Origin: JBPYCR01 sp051846935
Lineage (GTDB): Bacteria > Bacillota > Bacilli > Bacillales > Amphibacillaceae
Reading direction: 5' to 3'
NCBI RefSeq assembly: GCF_051846935.1
Contig: NZ_JBPYCS010000005.1
Location: 62,001 to 126,000 of the forward strand
Length of the DNA stretch: 64,000 nt
Part shown: one piece after another, positions 26,503 to 37,334 of the stretch
Layout: every line of letters starts with the position of its first letter
Numbering within the stretch: the first letter of the stretch is position 1
Program-made: the position numbers and the translations under genes
Notes under the pieces: model-generated
Told to the model about the DNA's origin: nothing
The model's input: only the letters and a program-made list of their open reading frames with translations
Databases searched by the model: none

Positions 26503-27468
26503 ATGATGCAAAAGAAAATGCTTTGGGGTGCGTTCCTTTGTCTAATAGCAAGTGCTTCATGGGGAGCCATGTTCCCTGTTGCGAATCACGCATTTCAATA
26601 TATAGACCCTTTTTGGTTTACGATCGTGCGCTATGCACCTGTAACAATACTATTAATTGTAGCGTTGTTTATTAAAGAAGGTAAGCAAGCTTTTCGTACA
26701 AATGGGCAAGGACTTATTTTATGGTTTTTTGGAACAATGGGATTTGTTGTGTACAATTTGCTCATATTTGTTGGTCAAGATTTACTTGGGGAGCCAGGAG
26801 TACTTTTAGCTTCAATTATGGAGGCACTTGCCCCTATTTTATCTGTTTTAATCGTATGGTTAATTCATAAGAACAGTCCAAAATGGTTTACTCTCTTCTG
26901 TATCATTGGTGCGTTTATCGGTGTGTTTTTAGTCGTATCAAATGGAGATTTAAGTATATTATTAGGAAGCAATCGATTATTTCCTTTATTTTTACTTCTT
27001 CTAGCAGCATTAGGCTGGGCGTTTTACACAATAGGTGGCGGACATTTTTCGGGATGGTCTGTTCTCAGGTATTCTACTTTAAGCTGTTTGTATGGAACGG
27101 TTACTGCTACAATCGTTGTGTTGATTGGAAGTATGATGGGGCTAATTGAAGTGCCTACGATGACCATATTATACCACGTGCGCTATGATATGCTTTTTAT
27201 GATTTTTGTTCCAGGATTAATCGCTCTAATTGGATGGAATAAAGGTGTGAGTATTTTAAAACCGATCAATGCTATTCTATTTATTAACTTTGCTCCGGTG
27301 ACTACGTTAATTATTCGTCTTATCCAAGGGCATACGATTAGTACGTATGAGTTTATCGGCGTTTCCCTCGTTTGTATGATGATTATAGCGAATAACATGT
27401 ACCAACGAATGGAAACAAGAAAAAGCTACACTACAAAAAAAAGATTAGCCTACCACTCTCCTCAATAA
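26503..27468 (+). CDS. EamA/DMT family transporter
   Basis: This 321-residue membrane protein has ten hydrophobic segments in two EamA repeats, the drug/metabolite transporter superfamily plan. The first repeat starts with SWGAMFPVANHAFQYIDPFWFTIVRY. The ATG at 26503 (or 26506) follows TGGAGGAAG. Members export amino acids, metabolites or drugs; the substrate here is unknown. It faces a divergent LysR gene that probably controls it, and ends at a strong terminator. Confidence 0.88.
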   Translation: MMQKKMLWGAFLCLIASASWGAMFPVANHAFQYIDPFWFTIVRYAPVTILLIVALFIKEGKQAFRTNGQGLILWFFGTMGFVVYNLLIFVGQDLLGEPGVLLASIMEALAPILSVLIVWLIHKNSPKWFTLFCIIGAFIGVFLVVSNGDLSILLGSNRLFPLFLLLLAALGWAFYTIGGGHFSGWSVLRYSTLSCLYGTVTATIVVLIGSMMGLIEVPTMTILYHVRYDMLFMIFVPGLIALIGWNKGVSILKPINAILFINFAPVTTLIIRLIQGHTISTYEFIGVSLVCMMIIANNMYQRMETRKSYTTKKRLAYHSPQ

Positions 27469-27490
27469 TCCCGGAACAGCTCCTATATAA

Positions 27491-27542
27491 AAAAGCAGGC
27501 AGGTCATCCATCGTGTATGATGAAAATGATCTGCCTGCTTTT
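27491..27542 (+). terminator. Bidirectional terminator between transporter and diguanylate cyclase
   Basis: Arms of about 17 bases (AAAAGCAGGCAGGTCAT and ATGATCTGCCTGCTTTT, one mismatch) surround an 18-base loop. T-rich flanks on both strands let it stop both convergent genes. Confidence 0.85.
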
Positions 27543-27578
27543 CTTCTTTTCATAATTAAAATCCAACCAATAAAGTTC

Positions 27579-29168
27579 TTATGTTGTCGTTTGTTTTCCA
27601 TTTTTTGGAGGAGAATGAACGACCGCTTTATTTCTTCCTGTTCGTTTTGCAATATATAACGCGTCGTCAGCTAATTTTATAATTCCTTCTGTCGATTTGG
27701 AATGGACTGGGTAGGTTGCAATACCTGCAGAGATCGTTATTGGTTTCCCGCTTGGGCTGACTGTTTCTTCCAGCTTCATCCGAAGGCGCTCTGCAACTTT
27801 GTATGCAGCCGTTGCATCCATTTCAGGTAGTAATAGAACAAACTCCTCCCCACCATAACGACAGCATATATCGTCTTTTCGAACAGCATGCTTCATTTCC
27901 TTTGCCAAATATTTTAAAACATCATCTCCAACCGCATGCCCGTATGTATCATTTACTCGTTTAAAATGATCTATATCAAGTAAGATTACAGAAAATAACG
28001 TAGCGTTATCTGACCATGTTTTCAAATAATTATTCATTGTTCGGCGATTCGTTAATTTCGTTAGTGGATCTGTTGTTGCTTGGTACATAAAATAGTTCAC
28101 TTTATCTTGAAAATATTGAATGCTTTTCACTAAAGCTGTTTTCAATTCTATAGCCTCAAAATACCAAGCAGAAACTTTTCGGATTTCTGCTTCATCATCA
28201 ATCTGATTATCCGTACTTGAATTCGCATAACTAGCTAACCGCTGCAATGGGGATGCAATTAAACTAGATAAAAACAATATAATTAATACCGACACAATTA
28301 AAAACGGCAGAGATTTCATAATCATTTCTTTCACCATATTATTTGAGGAGGCTAAAGCTTCTTCCGTAGGACGCTGTGATACAATTCCCCAATTAGCCGC
28401 TGGGACATAGGCATAACCAGCAAGCATATCAATATTTTTGGAATTGTAAATTCGTGCATGACCGTTTTTACCATGCATAACTTCTTTAACAACTGGATTA
28501 TCTGGAGCCGTATCATTTATCCGTTCTACATCTTCGTGGTAAATAATGCGCCCTTCTTCATCGACTACGTAAACATATGAGCCGTCCTGATAAAAATGAT
28601 CGCCGAGCAGATCATTTAATCTGTTTTCTTCTTCCAAATAGATCGTTCCACCAATTAACCCCAAATAATTTCCCGCAGAATCAATTACAGGATAAGATAT
28701 AAAAATAATTAAACGATCTGTAATCGAGTAGTAAGGCTTGGAAATCATTGGTCTTTTTTCTCGTAGCGCAGCTCTTCCTCCTTCCGAAGTTACCCGCTCC
28801 CCTTTTAAATCTAATGCCCTCGGTGAAGTTGCTAAAATAATACCGCTCTTATCGACAACAGCTACGGAGTTAAACTCATTGATTTCTCGTAGCCTCTTTG
28901 CTTCTTTTAAAAATCGTTCCTCCCTATTTTCATCATTCCAATACATAACAATATTTTCTGCACTAATTTCCAATGCGTCCAAGGTTCGTGTTAAGAAAAT
29001 ATCGGTCATGTCTGCTAATTTTTCTGCATACGCTTGATTCGTATCTAATGTTGTATTGACAATCGATTCTTGGTTCACCTTATAACCTGAGGAAATACTG
29101 CTAAATAAAGTAAGTACAACCGCAAGCAATGCTACAAATAATATTAAATGCTTTAACGAAAGTTTCAT
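27579..29168 (-). CDS. Membrane diguanylate cyclase with Cache sensor
   Basis: This predicted enzyme makes the second messenger c-di-GMP from two GTP. The 529-residue protein has a membrane helix at about 7-27, an extracellular double-Cache-like sensor (about 35-285), a second helix near 300, a linker, and a GGDEF domain. The active site reads GGEEF at 439-443 and is complete, and an inhibitory I-site RKDD sits exactly five residues before it, so product feedback is expected. The extracellular part suggests control by a small ligand. No c-di-GMP phosphodiesterase or effector is in the window. Confidence 0.93.
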   Translation of the reverse strand: MKLSLKHLILFVALLAVVLTLFSSISSGYKVNQESIVNTTLDTNQAYAEKLADMTDIFLTRTLDALEISAENIVMYWNDENREERFLKEAKRLREINEFNSVAVVDKSGIILATSPRALDLKGERVTSEGGRAALREKRPMISKPYYSITDRLIIFISYPVIDSAGNYLGLIGGTIYLEEENRLNDLLGDHFYQDGSYVYVVDEEGRIIYHEDVERINDTAPDNPVVKEVMHGKNGHARIYNSKNIDMLAGYAYVPAANWGIVSQRPTEEALASSNNMVKEMIMKSLPFLIVSVLIILFLSSLIASPLQRLASYANSSTDNQIDDEAEIRKVSAWYFEAIELKTALVKSIQYFQDKVNYFMYQATTDPLTKLTNRRTMNNYLKTWSDNATLFSVILLDIDHFKRVNDTYGHAVGDDVLKYLAKEMKHAVRKDDICCRYGGEEFVLLLPEMDATAAYKVAERLRMKLEETVSPSGKPITISAGIATYPVHSKSTEGIIKLADDALYIAKRTGRNKAVVHSPPKNGKQTTT

Positions 29169-29351
29169 AAGTACGTATATAAATCTCCTTATATTATATT
29201 TGCATATTTTTATTAGTATACCAAAGTTTGTCGTTTCTTGGTAAAAATCATAATTTTATATTTTTCAGAGACATGTTTTTATGTCCGCCATTTGATATAC
29301 ATGTAATACGCGTATCGCCTCGATCGATTTCCTACATGAATGAGCACAATA

Positions 29352-29388
29352 AAATAAAGCATAGGGGGAGTAGTCCTATGCTTTATTT
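29352..29388 (-). terminator. Terminator of xpt
   Basis: Perfect 14-base arms AAATAAAGCATAGG and CCTATGCTTTATTT surround a 9-base loop, with TTTTATT following on the minus strand, 76 bases below the xpt stop. Confidence 0.8.
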
Positions 29389-29463
29389 GTTCGTATAAAA
29401 GATGGATGGATCATCCGTTGTCACATACCGTAAATAAGCGAATTATTGTACGTTCGAGTTCAT

Positions 29464-30127
<664 letters not shown>

Positions 30128-30198
30128 CGTTGACACAACGCAAAACGTAAATGATCTAAGAGGATACATATACTCTTATAATCATTCCGTTCGTCTGC

Positions 30199-30266
30199 TC
30201 TCATAGTCGGTTCATTTACGGTAAACCGGTAGAAACTTGCAAGCCGTATTCTTGCGGATATATGAA
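30199..30266 (-). promoter_or_regulatory. Guanine riboswitch aptamer
   Basis: The minus strand shows the purine-aptamer core in order: P1 strand CATATA, P2 loop region ending GCTTGCAAGTTTCTACCGG, ACCGTAAATG, and CCGACTATGAG closing P1. The ligand-selecting pyrimidine in GACTATG is C, the guanine-class choice; adenine sensors have T there. About 150 bases separate it from the xpt start. Confidence 0.95.
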
Positions 30267-30660
30267 AATATAAAATTATATTAATCTAGTATAACATGGT
30301 ATAAAAGAAGTACAACCAAAAATGAAAAGAAAACGTGTACATATACAATGTGTGTCGATTACAGTAATGATACGTAGGAAAAAGCATTCTTACGATAAAA
30401 CCGGAGAGCCTTTCTTATTTTCCCAAAGCTAATCTGAATACCCCCAAAACAACAGTGCTTAATGAAAAATATACACAGTTATTTTTGGATTATTTAATAT
30501 GTATTGAAATATTGGCGTAAAATATACAAAACAATAAGAAAAAATAGTTAAGTGAGTCAATTGCATAATTGCCATTTTTAAAAATGACAAAAGAACAGAA
30601 TTTTAAAATCTACTTAAAAATTTAAAGCTAGATTGGTGTCTGGTGTGTTCCACCCGGATC

Positions 30661-30724
30661 CACTCCGCTTTCCGAAGGCAACGCCTATGATGCTAAAGAG
30701 CATGGTCGAAATCTACTCGTTGCC
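30661..30724. repeat. Degenerate palindromic repeat
   Basis: GGCAACG (30677-30683) pairs with CGTTGCC (30718-30724), and inside lies ATGCT/AGCAT. The segment begins with CACTCCGCTTTCCG, reminiscent of the core of the palindromic and MITE-like repeats elsewhere in the window. It is otherwise unrelated, so this is a weak assignment. The remaining bases between 30267 and 30660 show nothing I recognise. Confidence 0.35.
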
Positions 30725-30815
30725 CAAAAACGTATCTAAATAAGTCATGATTATTTTTAAACTGTTATACGAACGTATGATTATAGAAATTAGTTTCTTA
30801 GGGGGAGAAAAGTCT

Positions 30816-31283
30816 ATGACCGTATTTAGTTTCTTTTTAACGCTGCATATCATTTCGGGAACTGTATGTTTAATCGTTGGGTTGATTGCTGCTATCTCGA
30901 AAAAAAAGCGTGGATGGCATACATCGCTTGGAGAATTGTATCACGGAGCTTATGTTGTAGTGTTTATAACTGCTATCGTTACATCTATAATGAACTGGCA
31001 GGATTCCGCTTATTTATTCTTTATTGCATTGTTTTCGTATGGATTGGCATTATTCGGTTATCTAGCGAGGAAAAGGCGAACACATAACTGGCTACCTAGG
31101 CACATCGGTGGAATGCTCGGCTCCTATATCGGAATTATAACAGCTGTGCTTATTGTAAATATATCCGATATTCCCATCGTAAACGAATGGCCGGCTTTAA
31201 TCTTTTGGTTCTTACCGACAATAATTGGTACACCAATTATTATAATCGTTACGCAACGAGCTGTGATCCGTTCTTCTAAATGA
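30816..31283 (+). CDS. DUF2306-like small membrane protein
   Basis: This 155-residue protein has four or five hydrophobic helices with conserved histidines in HIISG, WHTSLGELYHG and RHIGGMLGSYIG, a layout seen in DUF2306-like and haem-binding-type membrane proteins. The ATG at 30816 follows GGGGGAGAAAAG; the frame is open further upstream, but without a ribosome site. It stands alone upstream of nothing on its strand. I do not know a function. Confidence 0.6.
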   Translation: MTVFSFFLTLHIISGTVCLIVGLIAAISKKKRGWHTSLGELYHGAYVVVFITAIVTSIMNWQDSAYLFFIALFSYGLALFGYLARKRRTHNWLPRHIGGMLGSYIGIITAVLIVNISDIPIVNEWPALIFWFLPTIIGTPIIIIVTQRAVIRSSK

Positions 31284-31416
31284 TAAAATACGAATACTGA
31301 TGCTATTACTCTAATACACTATTGATTTTTTGCTAGTAAAGCTTTTGCAGCATTCTAAAAAAATTTAATCAGAGGGAAATTATACAACATATCGTAATTT
31401 ATTACATCGGAAAACA

Positions 31417-31442
31417 AAAAACCCTTGATAAACAAGAGTTTT
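31417..31442 (-). terminator. Terminator of ssrA
   Basis: AAAACTCTTG and CAAGGGTTTT on the minus strand form a 10-bp stem with one mismatch and a six-base loop, followed by TTTTTTG, 23 bases past the tmRNA end. Confidence 0.8.
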
Positions 31443-31464
31443 AATAAATCATATAAAATATGTA

Positions 31465-31822
31465 TGGAGACGGTGGGAGTCGAACCCACGTCCAAGGATA
31501 TCGACACTTAGATGTCTACGCGTGTAGTCGGCATATTATGCTTCGCTAACCTCTAGGCCTGCCAACAGGCTACAAGGCAGCTAGTCTGTTTGGTTTCAAC
31601 GTTCTATCCTCAGACGGCGGATGAACGTTTATCCCGCTTCATGTGAGACTCTTTATCTGTTACACGGGAGATAACAGGAAGAGTCCTTTAGCATTGCTTA
31701 TGCAGCAGCTAAAGAGTAATTGTTTTCTTTGCCAGTTATTATAGGCGTGTAACGTTTTACGAGACGTAACCTCGACGCGCAATCCAAGCTCAACCTATCC
31801 CTGTCGAATCCGTAACGTCCCC
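31465..31822 (-). ncRNA. ssrA: Transfer-messenger RNA
   Basis: The 358-nt gene begins GGGGACGTTACGGATTCGAC and ends with a T-loop GGGTTCGACTCCC and CGTCTCC, whose acceptor strand pairs with GGGGACG. The tag reading frame starts at GGC after ACT and reads GKENNYSLAAA before TAA, so the appended tag would be A-GKENNYSLAAA, three residues shorter than in B. subtilis. The discriminator A at 31465 is followed by TAC, so the 3' CCA is not encoded and must be added. It lies below smpB, its protein partner, and rescues stalled ribosomes. Confidence 0.97.
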
Positions 31823-31962
31823 TTATAAAGAGAAACGATCGGGAAAAGAGAGCATTTGCAATTCCATTTATTTGCTACATAACTATTATAACATATTGAA
31901 TAACAGTTTCAACTAATGGTATTAATTACTAACTTAAAGATGGAATACGTGTCAGATCAGCT

Positions 31963-32427
31963 TTATCTATTGATGTCTTTTATCGCTCGATCGATATCTC
32001 TTTTCATTTGTTTTTGCTTTAAATCTTCGCGCTTATCGTATTTCTTTTTCCCTTTACCAAGACCAACCAGCACTTTAGCAAATCCATTTTTAATATACAG
32101 CTTTAAAGGAATGAGTGCGTATCCTTGCTGCTGGGTTAATCCGATTAGTTTATCAATTTCTTTTTTATGCAGTAATAATTTTCGCGTACGCGTCGGTTCA
32201 TGATTAAATCGATTTCCTTGCTCATAAGGTGAAATATGCATATTAATAAGCATCGCTTCCCCATTTGATATACGAACATGGGAATCCTTTAAATTAACGC
32301 GTCCGGCACGAATGGATTTTATTTCGGTACCTTTTAACACGATTCCTGCTTCATACGTATCTTCAATAAAATAATCGTGGGATGCTTTTCTGTTTTGAGC
32401 TATTGGTTTGTCAAATCCTTTTGACAT
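31963..32427 (-). CDS. smpB: tmRNA-binding protein SmpB
   Basis: SmpB escorts tmRNA to stalled ribosomes. The 154-residue protein shows the family core [27 protein letters not shown] and a basic C-terminal tail ([16 protein letters not shown]) that occupies the empty mRNA channel. The ATG at 32427 follows GGAGGGAG; upstream in-frame codons to 32451 are not used. ssrA lies 140 bases downstream in the same direction, as in B. subtilis. Confidence 0.96.
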   Translation of the reverse strand: MSKGFDKPIAQNRKASHDYFIEDTYEAGIVLKGTEIKSIRAGRVNLKDSHVRISNGEAMLINMHISPYEQGNRFNHEPTRTRKLLLHKKEIDKLIGLTQQQGYALIPLKLYIKNGFAKVLVGLGKGKKKYDKREDLKQKQMKRDIDRAIKDINR

Positions 32428-32628
32428 CGTCTGCTCCCTCCTAACTTTCATGAATCTTTATCTTATCAAAAACAAACACCGTTGCCAATTAGACCTTACA
32501 CAATAATTAATGACAATATTTTTTCAACTACTCTTCATTTCCTTTCAATTAATTGCTTTGAATTGTTAGAATATTTATTCTATACTTAAGGAAGGTGTTC
32601 GTATAAAATTAAAAAAGGAGTTGTACTA

Positions 32629-32958
32629 ATGTCTGATAATCGATCAAAAGTTCATATGAGTAGAAATGATGCCCCGTTCACGCCTGACAACGCGTCGACT
32701 GGAGCATTGTCCAGGTGGCTAGAAACTGATCAGCAGCGCTTACGGATTGTTGTATATCCTGTTGATTATGTTGCAGATCATACGTGTTATGATGGACATG
32801 CGTTTTACATCGCTGAAGGAGCTATAAGAATAAATTTAGGGGAAGAGATTACAGAAATGAAGGAAGGAGATGCTTTTATTATACCGGATGAAGTCCCACA
32901 TCAGGTTTTTAACCCTTTTACAAAAGATGCTAAAGTAATTGTCGTTGATAACGTTTAG
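32629..32958 (+). CDS. Cupin domain protein
   Basis: This 109-residue protein is a single small beta-barrel of the cupin_2 type: DYVADHTCYDGHAFYIAEGAIRINLGEEITEMKEGDAFIIPDEVPHQVFN contains the two cupin motifs, with the metal-ligand His in DGHAF and in VPHQV. Such proteins bind metals or small ligands and range from enzymes to sensors. The ATG follows AAAAAGGAG. It is the only plus-strand gene within the secG-rnr-smpB-ssrA block and interrupts that conserved order. Confidence 0.8.
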   Translation: MSDNRSKVHMSRNDAPFTPDNASTGALSRWLETDQQRLRIVVYPVDYVADHTCYDGHAFYIAEGAIRINLGEEITEMKEGDAFIIPDEVPHQVFNPFTKDAKVIVVDNV

Positions 32959-33017
32959 CTCTAAATTAAGCTTGCAGGATACTTTAAAATGCCTCTCTTA
33001 AAAGTATTCAAACAACT

Positions 33018-33083
33018 CAAAAGGAAGGTCTAACCGTTTCATATCCAAATTCACTAAGCATACTGGATAGACCTTCTCTTTTG
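33018..33083. terminator. Bidirectional terminator between the cupin gene and rnr
   Basis: CAAAAGGAAGGTCTA and TAGACCTTCTCTTTTG pair with one bulge around a 35-base loop. It lies between convergent stops at 32958 and 33110. Confidence 0.65.
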
Positions 33084-33109
33084 AACAGTGCAATGATATT
33101 TATAGCATA

Positions 33110-35236
33110 TTATAGAAGTTCAAAATCAACAACGCGTTCTTCAATATTAACACTTATCACACGCACATTGACTTCTTCTCCGATTCGATACACATTTCCT
33201 GTCCGTTCTCCAATCATTGCGTAGCTTCGTTCATCAAAATGATAATAATCATCGGTCATATAGCTAACGTGGACGAGTCCTTCGACCGTGTTCGCAAGCT
33301 CGACAAATAAACCAAAATTGGTAACCGAGCTAATGACTCCTGTATATTCTTCTCCAATTTTATCTTGCATATATTCTGCTTTCTTTAAGTCATTCACTTC
33401 TCTTTCTGCATCGACTGCCGTACGTTCTTTTTCAGACGTGTGTCGCGCAATTTCGGGCAGCTTATCTTTCCACTTATTAATTGTTCGCTGATCTAGTTTA
33501 TTATCTAACAAGTACGTCCGTATAAGTCGGTGGACAATCAAATCTGGATACCGTCGAATTGGTGATGTAAAATGGGTATAAAACGGTGTAGATAACCCAA
33601 AATGTCCAATACTTTGCGGGTCGTATTTCGCTTGCTTCATAGATCGAAGCATTAGTTTAGATACGATCATTTCCTCAGGCTTATCTTGCATATTTTCCAG
33701 TACCTTTTGTAATTCCTGTGGATGAACTTCATCGGCTCGTCCTTTTATTCGATAGCCAAGTCCGGCAAGAAAGTTAAAAAAGTGTTCGAGCTTGCCTTGA
33801 TCTGGGTCTTCGTGAATCCGATGGATGAATGGAACGTCCATCCAATGAAAATGCTCCGCTACTGTTTCATTAGCAGCTAGCATAAATTCTTCAATTAATC
33901 GTTCTCCAACTGAGCGCTCTCGAATTACAATATCCTTTACCTTACCGTCTTCTCCAGCGATTACTAGTGCCTCTTTAAAATCAAAATCAATTGCTCCGCG
34001 ACGAATTCGCTTGTTCCGTAAAATAGCGGCCAGCTCTTCCATCTGTTCAAACATCGGGACGAGGGCTTCGTATTTCGAACGAACGGTTTCGTCTTTATCA
34101 GCTAAAATTTTATTTACATCTTTATACGTCATGCGTTCTGTAGTGCGTATGACACTTTCGAAAATAGAATGTGAAACGATTTCCCCAGACGGATTGATCT
34201 CCATTTCACAGCCAATTGTTAAACGATCGACTTGTGGATTTAAAGAACAGATTCCATTGGATAGTCGATGCGGAATCATCGGTATAACACGATCTACAAG
34301 ATACACACTCGTGCCTCTATCAAATGCTTCTTTATCCATTGGTGAATCTGCTTTCATATAATGGCTTACATCTGCTATATAAACACCTAATTTAAAATTA
34401 CCGTTATCTAGTTGCTTTACCGTAACAGCATCATCCAGATCTTTTGCATCTGCCCCGTCAATCGTTACGATTACTTCTTCGCGCAAATCGCGTCGGCCAT
34501 CCAATTCTTCGTCCGTAATTGTCTCTGGTATGCTTGCTGCTTGATCAAGCACCTCTTTGGGGAAATCAAGCTTGATTCCATGTTTATAAATTACAGAAAC
34601 AATATCAATACCAGGGTCATTTTTATGCCCAAGTATTTGAATTACTTCCCCTTCTGCACTCTTTCTGCCTTCTGGATATTTCGTAATATGTACAATTACT
34701 TTATGACCACTAATTGCACCCATCGTACTACTTTTTGGTATAAAAATATCATTCGGTATTCGTTTGTCATCTGCAACAACAAATCCAAAGGAGCGATTAT
34801 CCTCATACGTTCCAACTACTTGCAGGACTGCACGCTCTAATATACGAATGACTGTTCCTTCAGGACGATTTTCATTTCCTGCTCTCTTTTCAAGACGAAC
34901 AAGTACTTTGTCGTTGTTCATTGCGCCGTTTAAATCAGTTGGATGAATATATACATCGGACTGTGCCTCTTCATCTGGAATTAAAAAGGCAAAACCTTTT
35001 TTATGCATTTGAACTTTTCCACGGATTAAATTCATTTTTTCTGGCAGCCCAAAACGATTTTTTCGTGTGCGAACGAGCTCACCGGCATCCTCTAATTCAT
35101 TTAGAGAAACGACGAGCGCTTTAAAATCAACGGAAGTTTCGATGTCCAATGCTGTCTCCAACTCACTAACAGACAACGGCCTTGTCCCACTTTCTGTAAA
35201 AAAGCTTCTTATATTATCTTTCATTTGCTCATTCAA
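33110..35236 (-). CDS. rnr: Ribonuclease R, lacking the basic C-terminal tail
   Basis: This 3'-5' exoribonuclease degrades structured RNA. Order: N-terminal helix-turn-helix (about 1-70), two cold-shock domains, the RNB catalytic domain with the aspartate cluster [13 protein letters not shown], and an S1 domain with [23 protein letters not shown]. About 708 residues from TTG 35236, which follows AGAAGGTG by six bases; GTG 35245 is an alternative. The protein stops at VVDFELL immediately after S1. As I recall, the B. subtilis protein continues some 60 residues with a Lys/Arg-rich tail. No remnant of that tail is seen downstream. Neighbours est, secG, smpB and ssrA match the conserved block. 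Confidence 0.95.
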   Translation of the reverse strand: MNEQMKDNIRSFFTESGTRPLSVSELETALDIETSVDFKALVVSLNELEDAGELVRTRKNRFGLPEKMNLIRGKVQMHKKGFAFLIPDEEAQSDVYIHPTDLNGAMNNDKVLVRLEKRAGNENRPEGTVIRILERAVLQVVGTYEDNRSFGFVVADDKRIPNDIFIPKSSTMGAISGHKVIVHITKYPEGRKSAEGEVIQILGHKNDPGIDIVSVIYKHGIKLDFPKEVLDQAASIPETITDEELDGRRDLREEVIVTIDGADAKDLDDAVTVKQLDNGNFKLGVYIADVSHYMKADSPMDKEAFDRGTSVYLVDRVIPMIPHRLSNGICSLNPQVDRLTIGCEMEINPSGEIVSHSIFESVIRTTERMTYKDVNKILADKDETVRSKYEALVPMFEQMEELAAILRNKRIRRGAIDFDFKEALVIAGEDGKVKDIVIRERSVGERLIEEFMLAANETVAEHFHWMDVPFIHRIHEDPDQGKLEHFFNFLAGLGYRIKGRADEVHPQELQKVLENMQDKPEEMIVSKLMLRSMKQAKYDPQSIGHFGLSTPFYTHFTSPIRRYPDLIVHRLIRTYLLDNKLDQRTINKWKDKLPEIARHTSEKERTAVDAEREVNDLKKAEYMQDKIGEEYTGVISSVTNFGLFVELANTVEGLVHVSYMTDDYYHFDERSYAMIGERTGNVYRIGEEVNVRVISVNIEERVVDFELL

Positions 35237-35270
35237 TCCATTCACCTTCTTTCAATTGTTTGGTATATCA

Positions 35271-36017
35271 TTACTTTACCCAATCGAGCGATTGTAAAAA
35301 CTGCAATATATCTTCATGTAATTGATCTCTTTCCTTATCCAATGTAATTACATGTCCCGATTCCTTGTACCATTTAAGCTGCTTTTCATCGGTTTCTACA
35401 TGGTCATAAATATACGTGGCGCTCTTCGGATTAATCATTTCGTCTTTACTAGCTTGTACTATTAGCGTTGGTGTATAAATTAAATCAATTTGTTTATTTA
35501 CGTCATTAATAAATTGCCCGATTTGTGCAAACATATTTGCAGAATTACGGAGAAGTTCATTTGTTTCACGATCAATTACTTCCTGTTCTTTTTTCTCCAG
35601 CTGCTTATATTGCTTTGAAAAGGTAATAAACCCTTGCTTTAATTGCTCCTCATTATCAAAAAACATTGGTGTACACATAGGAATAATTGCCTTAACTTTT
35701 TTACTTGCTGCTAACTTTAGCCCTAGTGCCCCTCCCATAGATAAACCTGCGACTGCAATTTCCGTATAGCCCATTTGTACCAAATGATCATATGCATTCG
35801 TTACATCTTCCCACCATTCATCTGGATTGGACTGGGCAATTGCTTCTGGTGACTTTCCATGCCCACGATAAATCGGAGCATGTGACGTATAACCATGTTT
35901 CTCTAAAAATCTTCCAAGCATTCGTACATCTGCAGAATGTCCAGTAAAGCCATGAAGCAATAAGACGGCTCGAGGGCCAGCTTCAAATGTAAAAGGCTCT
36001 GGTTGTTTAATTTTCAT
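35271..36017 (-). CDS. Carboxylesterase, Est30/YvaK type
   Basis: This 248-residue alpha/beta-hydrolase carries the nucleophile Ser93 in GLSMG, the oxyanion HGFTGH at 22-27, an acidic residue in ASKDEM and the catalytic histidine in SGHVITLD. It matches the Est30 carboxylesterases found between secG and rnr in bacilli (YvaK in B. subtilis). The physiological substrate is unknown. The ATG at 36017 follows GGAAGGAG-like bases, and rnr starts 34 bases below, so they may be co-transcribed. Confidence 0.92.
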   Translation of the reverse strand: MKIKQPEPFTFEAGPRAVLLLHGFTGHSADVRMLGRFLEKHGYTSHAPIYRGHGKSPEAIAQSNPDEWWEDVTNAYDHLVQMGYTEIAVAGLSMGGALGLKLAASKKVKAIIPMCTPMFFDNEEQLKQGFITFSKQYKQLEKKEQEVIDRETNELLRNSANMFAQIGQFINDVNKQIDLIYTPTLIVQASKDEMINPKSATYIYDHVETDEKQLKWYKESGHVITLDKERDQLHEDILQFLQSLDWVK

Positions 36018-36102
36018 CAGAATTCTCCTTCCTCCTGAATATCTGTCTCTAACATTAATTTTTGCAATAATTGGATGTCCATATTAAACAGCAACTTAAA
36101 AA

Positions 36103-36127
36103 CCCTTACCACGAAGCGTGATAAGGG
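36103..36127 (-). terminator. Terminator of secG
   Basis: CCCTTATCACG and CGTGGTAAGGG on the minus strand pair with one mismatch around a 3-base loop, followed by TTTTTAAG, just below the secG stop. Confidence 0.85.
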
Positions 36128-36135
36128 CGTCTTAA

Positions 36136-36366
36136 TTATATAATATATGCACTTGTAAAAGCTAAAATAAAAAATAACGTCGCTGTTATAACCGTTCCTC
36201 TGTGAAGAACAAGATCTAGCCCTCGTGCTTTTTGCTTCCCAAATAGTTGTTCTGCTCCACCCGAAATCGCTCCAGATAGTCCTTCACTCTTACCAGACTG
36301 CAACAATATAAAAATAATCATTATAATAGCATCGATAATTAATAATGTAGTAATAATACCGCTCAT
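36136..36366 (-). CDS. secG: Preprotein translocase subunit SecG
   Basis: This small auxiliary subunit of the SecYEG protein-export channel has 76 residues and two membrane helices (about 4-24 and 54-74). The conserved [17 protein letters not shown] loop lies between them. The frame is open to 36459, but the ATG at 36366 follows AAAGGGCGG and matches SecG. It heads the secG-est-rnr group, though a strong hairpin directly after it would limit read-through. Confidence 0.93.
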   Translation of the reverse strand: MSGIITTLLIIDAIIMIIFILLQSGKSEGLSGAISGGAEQLFGKQKARGLDLVLHRGTVITATLFFILAFTSAYII

Positions 36367-36506
36367 GTTCAACCGCCCTTTCCTATAACAGCCAATTCTC
36401 TCTACTATATACTTTAGCATAGTTTTATTTTCGAACGCAAGTTTTAATCCAATTTGCAAGTATTGAATAGTTTATGGTTTGTGATGAAAAGAAAATACGA
36501 AGTACG

Positions 36507-37334
36507 TTAGCTAAACCCGCCACCAAAAGCACTTTTTATATCATGAATAGCAACAAATGCATCTGCATCGACTTTCTCTACGAGCCTTTGCAATCGAACC
36601 ATTTCTCTTTTATCGACAACAGCGTATAACACTTTTTTTTCATGCTTTGTATACCCACCTTCTGCTGGGAATACAGTTACCCCACGTTTAAAATATTTAT
36701 TAATACTTTCCAACACTTCATCCGCATCTTCTGATATTATTGTAACTGCTTTTCGTACGTTAAGTCCGTCAACCAAATAATCAATTACTTTCGATGTAAC
36801 ATATACAGAAACAAGCGTAAGTAACGTTTTTTCCAGTCCAATTACAAAGGATCCGCCGGCAATGACGAGTACATCTAAAAGCAAAACCCCTTTTGACATG
36901 CTCCAACCAAGCTTATTCTTTAAAATTAATGCAATAATCGTCGTTCCTCCGGATGTTGAACCGGTACGGAAAATAATACCCAATCCGACACCTATTAAAA
37001 GTCCTGCATAAAGTGGAGCAAGCAGAGAATCTGTTGATAATGTAACGCCCCACTCTTCAGTCAGCCATATAAAAAATGAACTTAATATAATTACAGTAAT
37101 TGTATAAATCATTTCCGATCGCTGTAATAGTTTGAAACCGACAGCAACAAGAACCGCATTTAGTAAAAAGTTAACAATACCAGGTGACCAGCCAAACATG
37201 TAATAAAAAATAATGGTAATTCCAATTATACCGCCTTCTGCAAGTCCATTCGGTATCGCAAAATAATTTATACCAATCGCAAATATGAACGCACCAATCG
37301 TGATTAATGCTATTTTTTTCAAAACTTTTTCCAT
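36507..37334 (-). CDS. YitT family membrane protein (DUF161/DUF2179)
   Basis: This 275-residue protein has five or six membrane segments (about 5-195), with the family stretches FAIPNGLAEGGIIGITII and RTGSTSGGTTIIALIL, followed by a cytoplasmic DUF2179 domain (about 200-275). B. subtilis has several paralogues (YitT, YvjA, YpjC); function is uncertain, possibly transport. The start is ATG 37334, after CGAGGAG; the open frame continues to a TTG at 37376 without a ribosome site. Single gene. Confidence 0.87.
   Translation of the reverse strand: MEKVLKKIALITIGAFIFAIGINYFAIPNGLAEGGIIGITIIFYYMFGWSPGIVNFLLNAVLVAVGFKLLQRSEMIYTITVIILSSFFIWLTEEWGVTLSTDSLLAPLYAGLLIGVGLGIIFRTGSTSGGTTIIALILKNKLGWSMSKGVLLLDVLVIAGGSFVIGLEKTLLTLVSVYVTSKVIDYLVDGLNVRKAVTIISEDADEVLESINKYFKRGVTVFPAEGGYTKHEKKVLYAVVDKREMVRLQRLVEKVDADAFVAIHDIKSAFGGGFS

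Noticed and set aside
34412..34840. A 142-codon plus-strand frame
   Set aside because: It is antisense to the RNB domain of rnr, which is clearly the coding strand.
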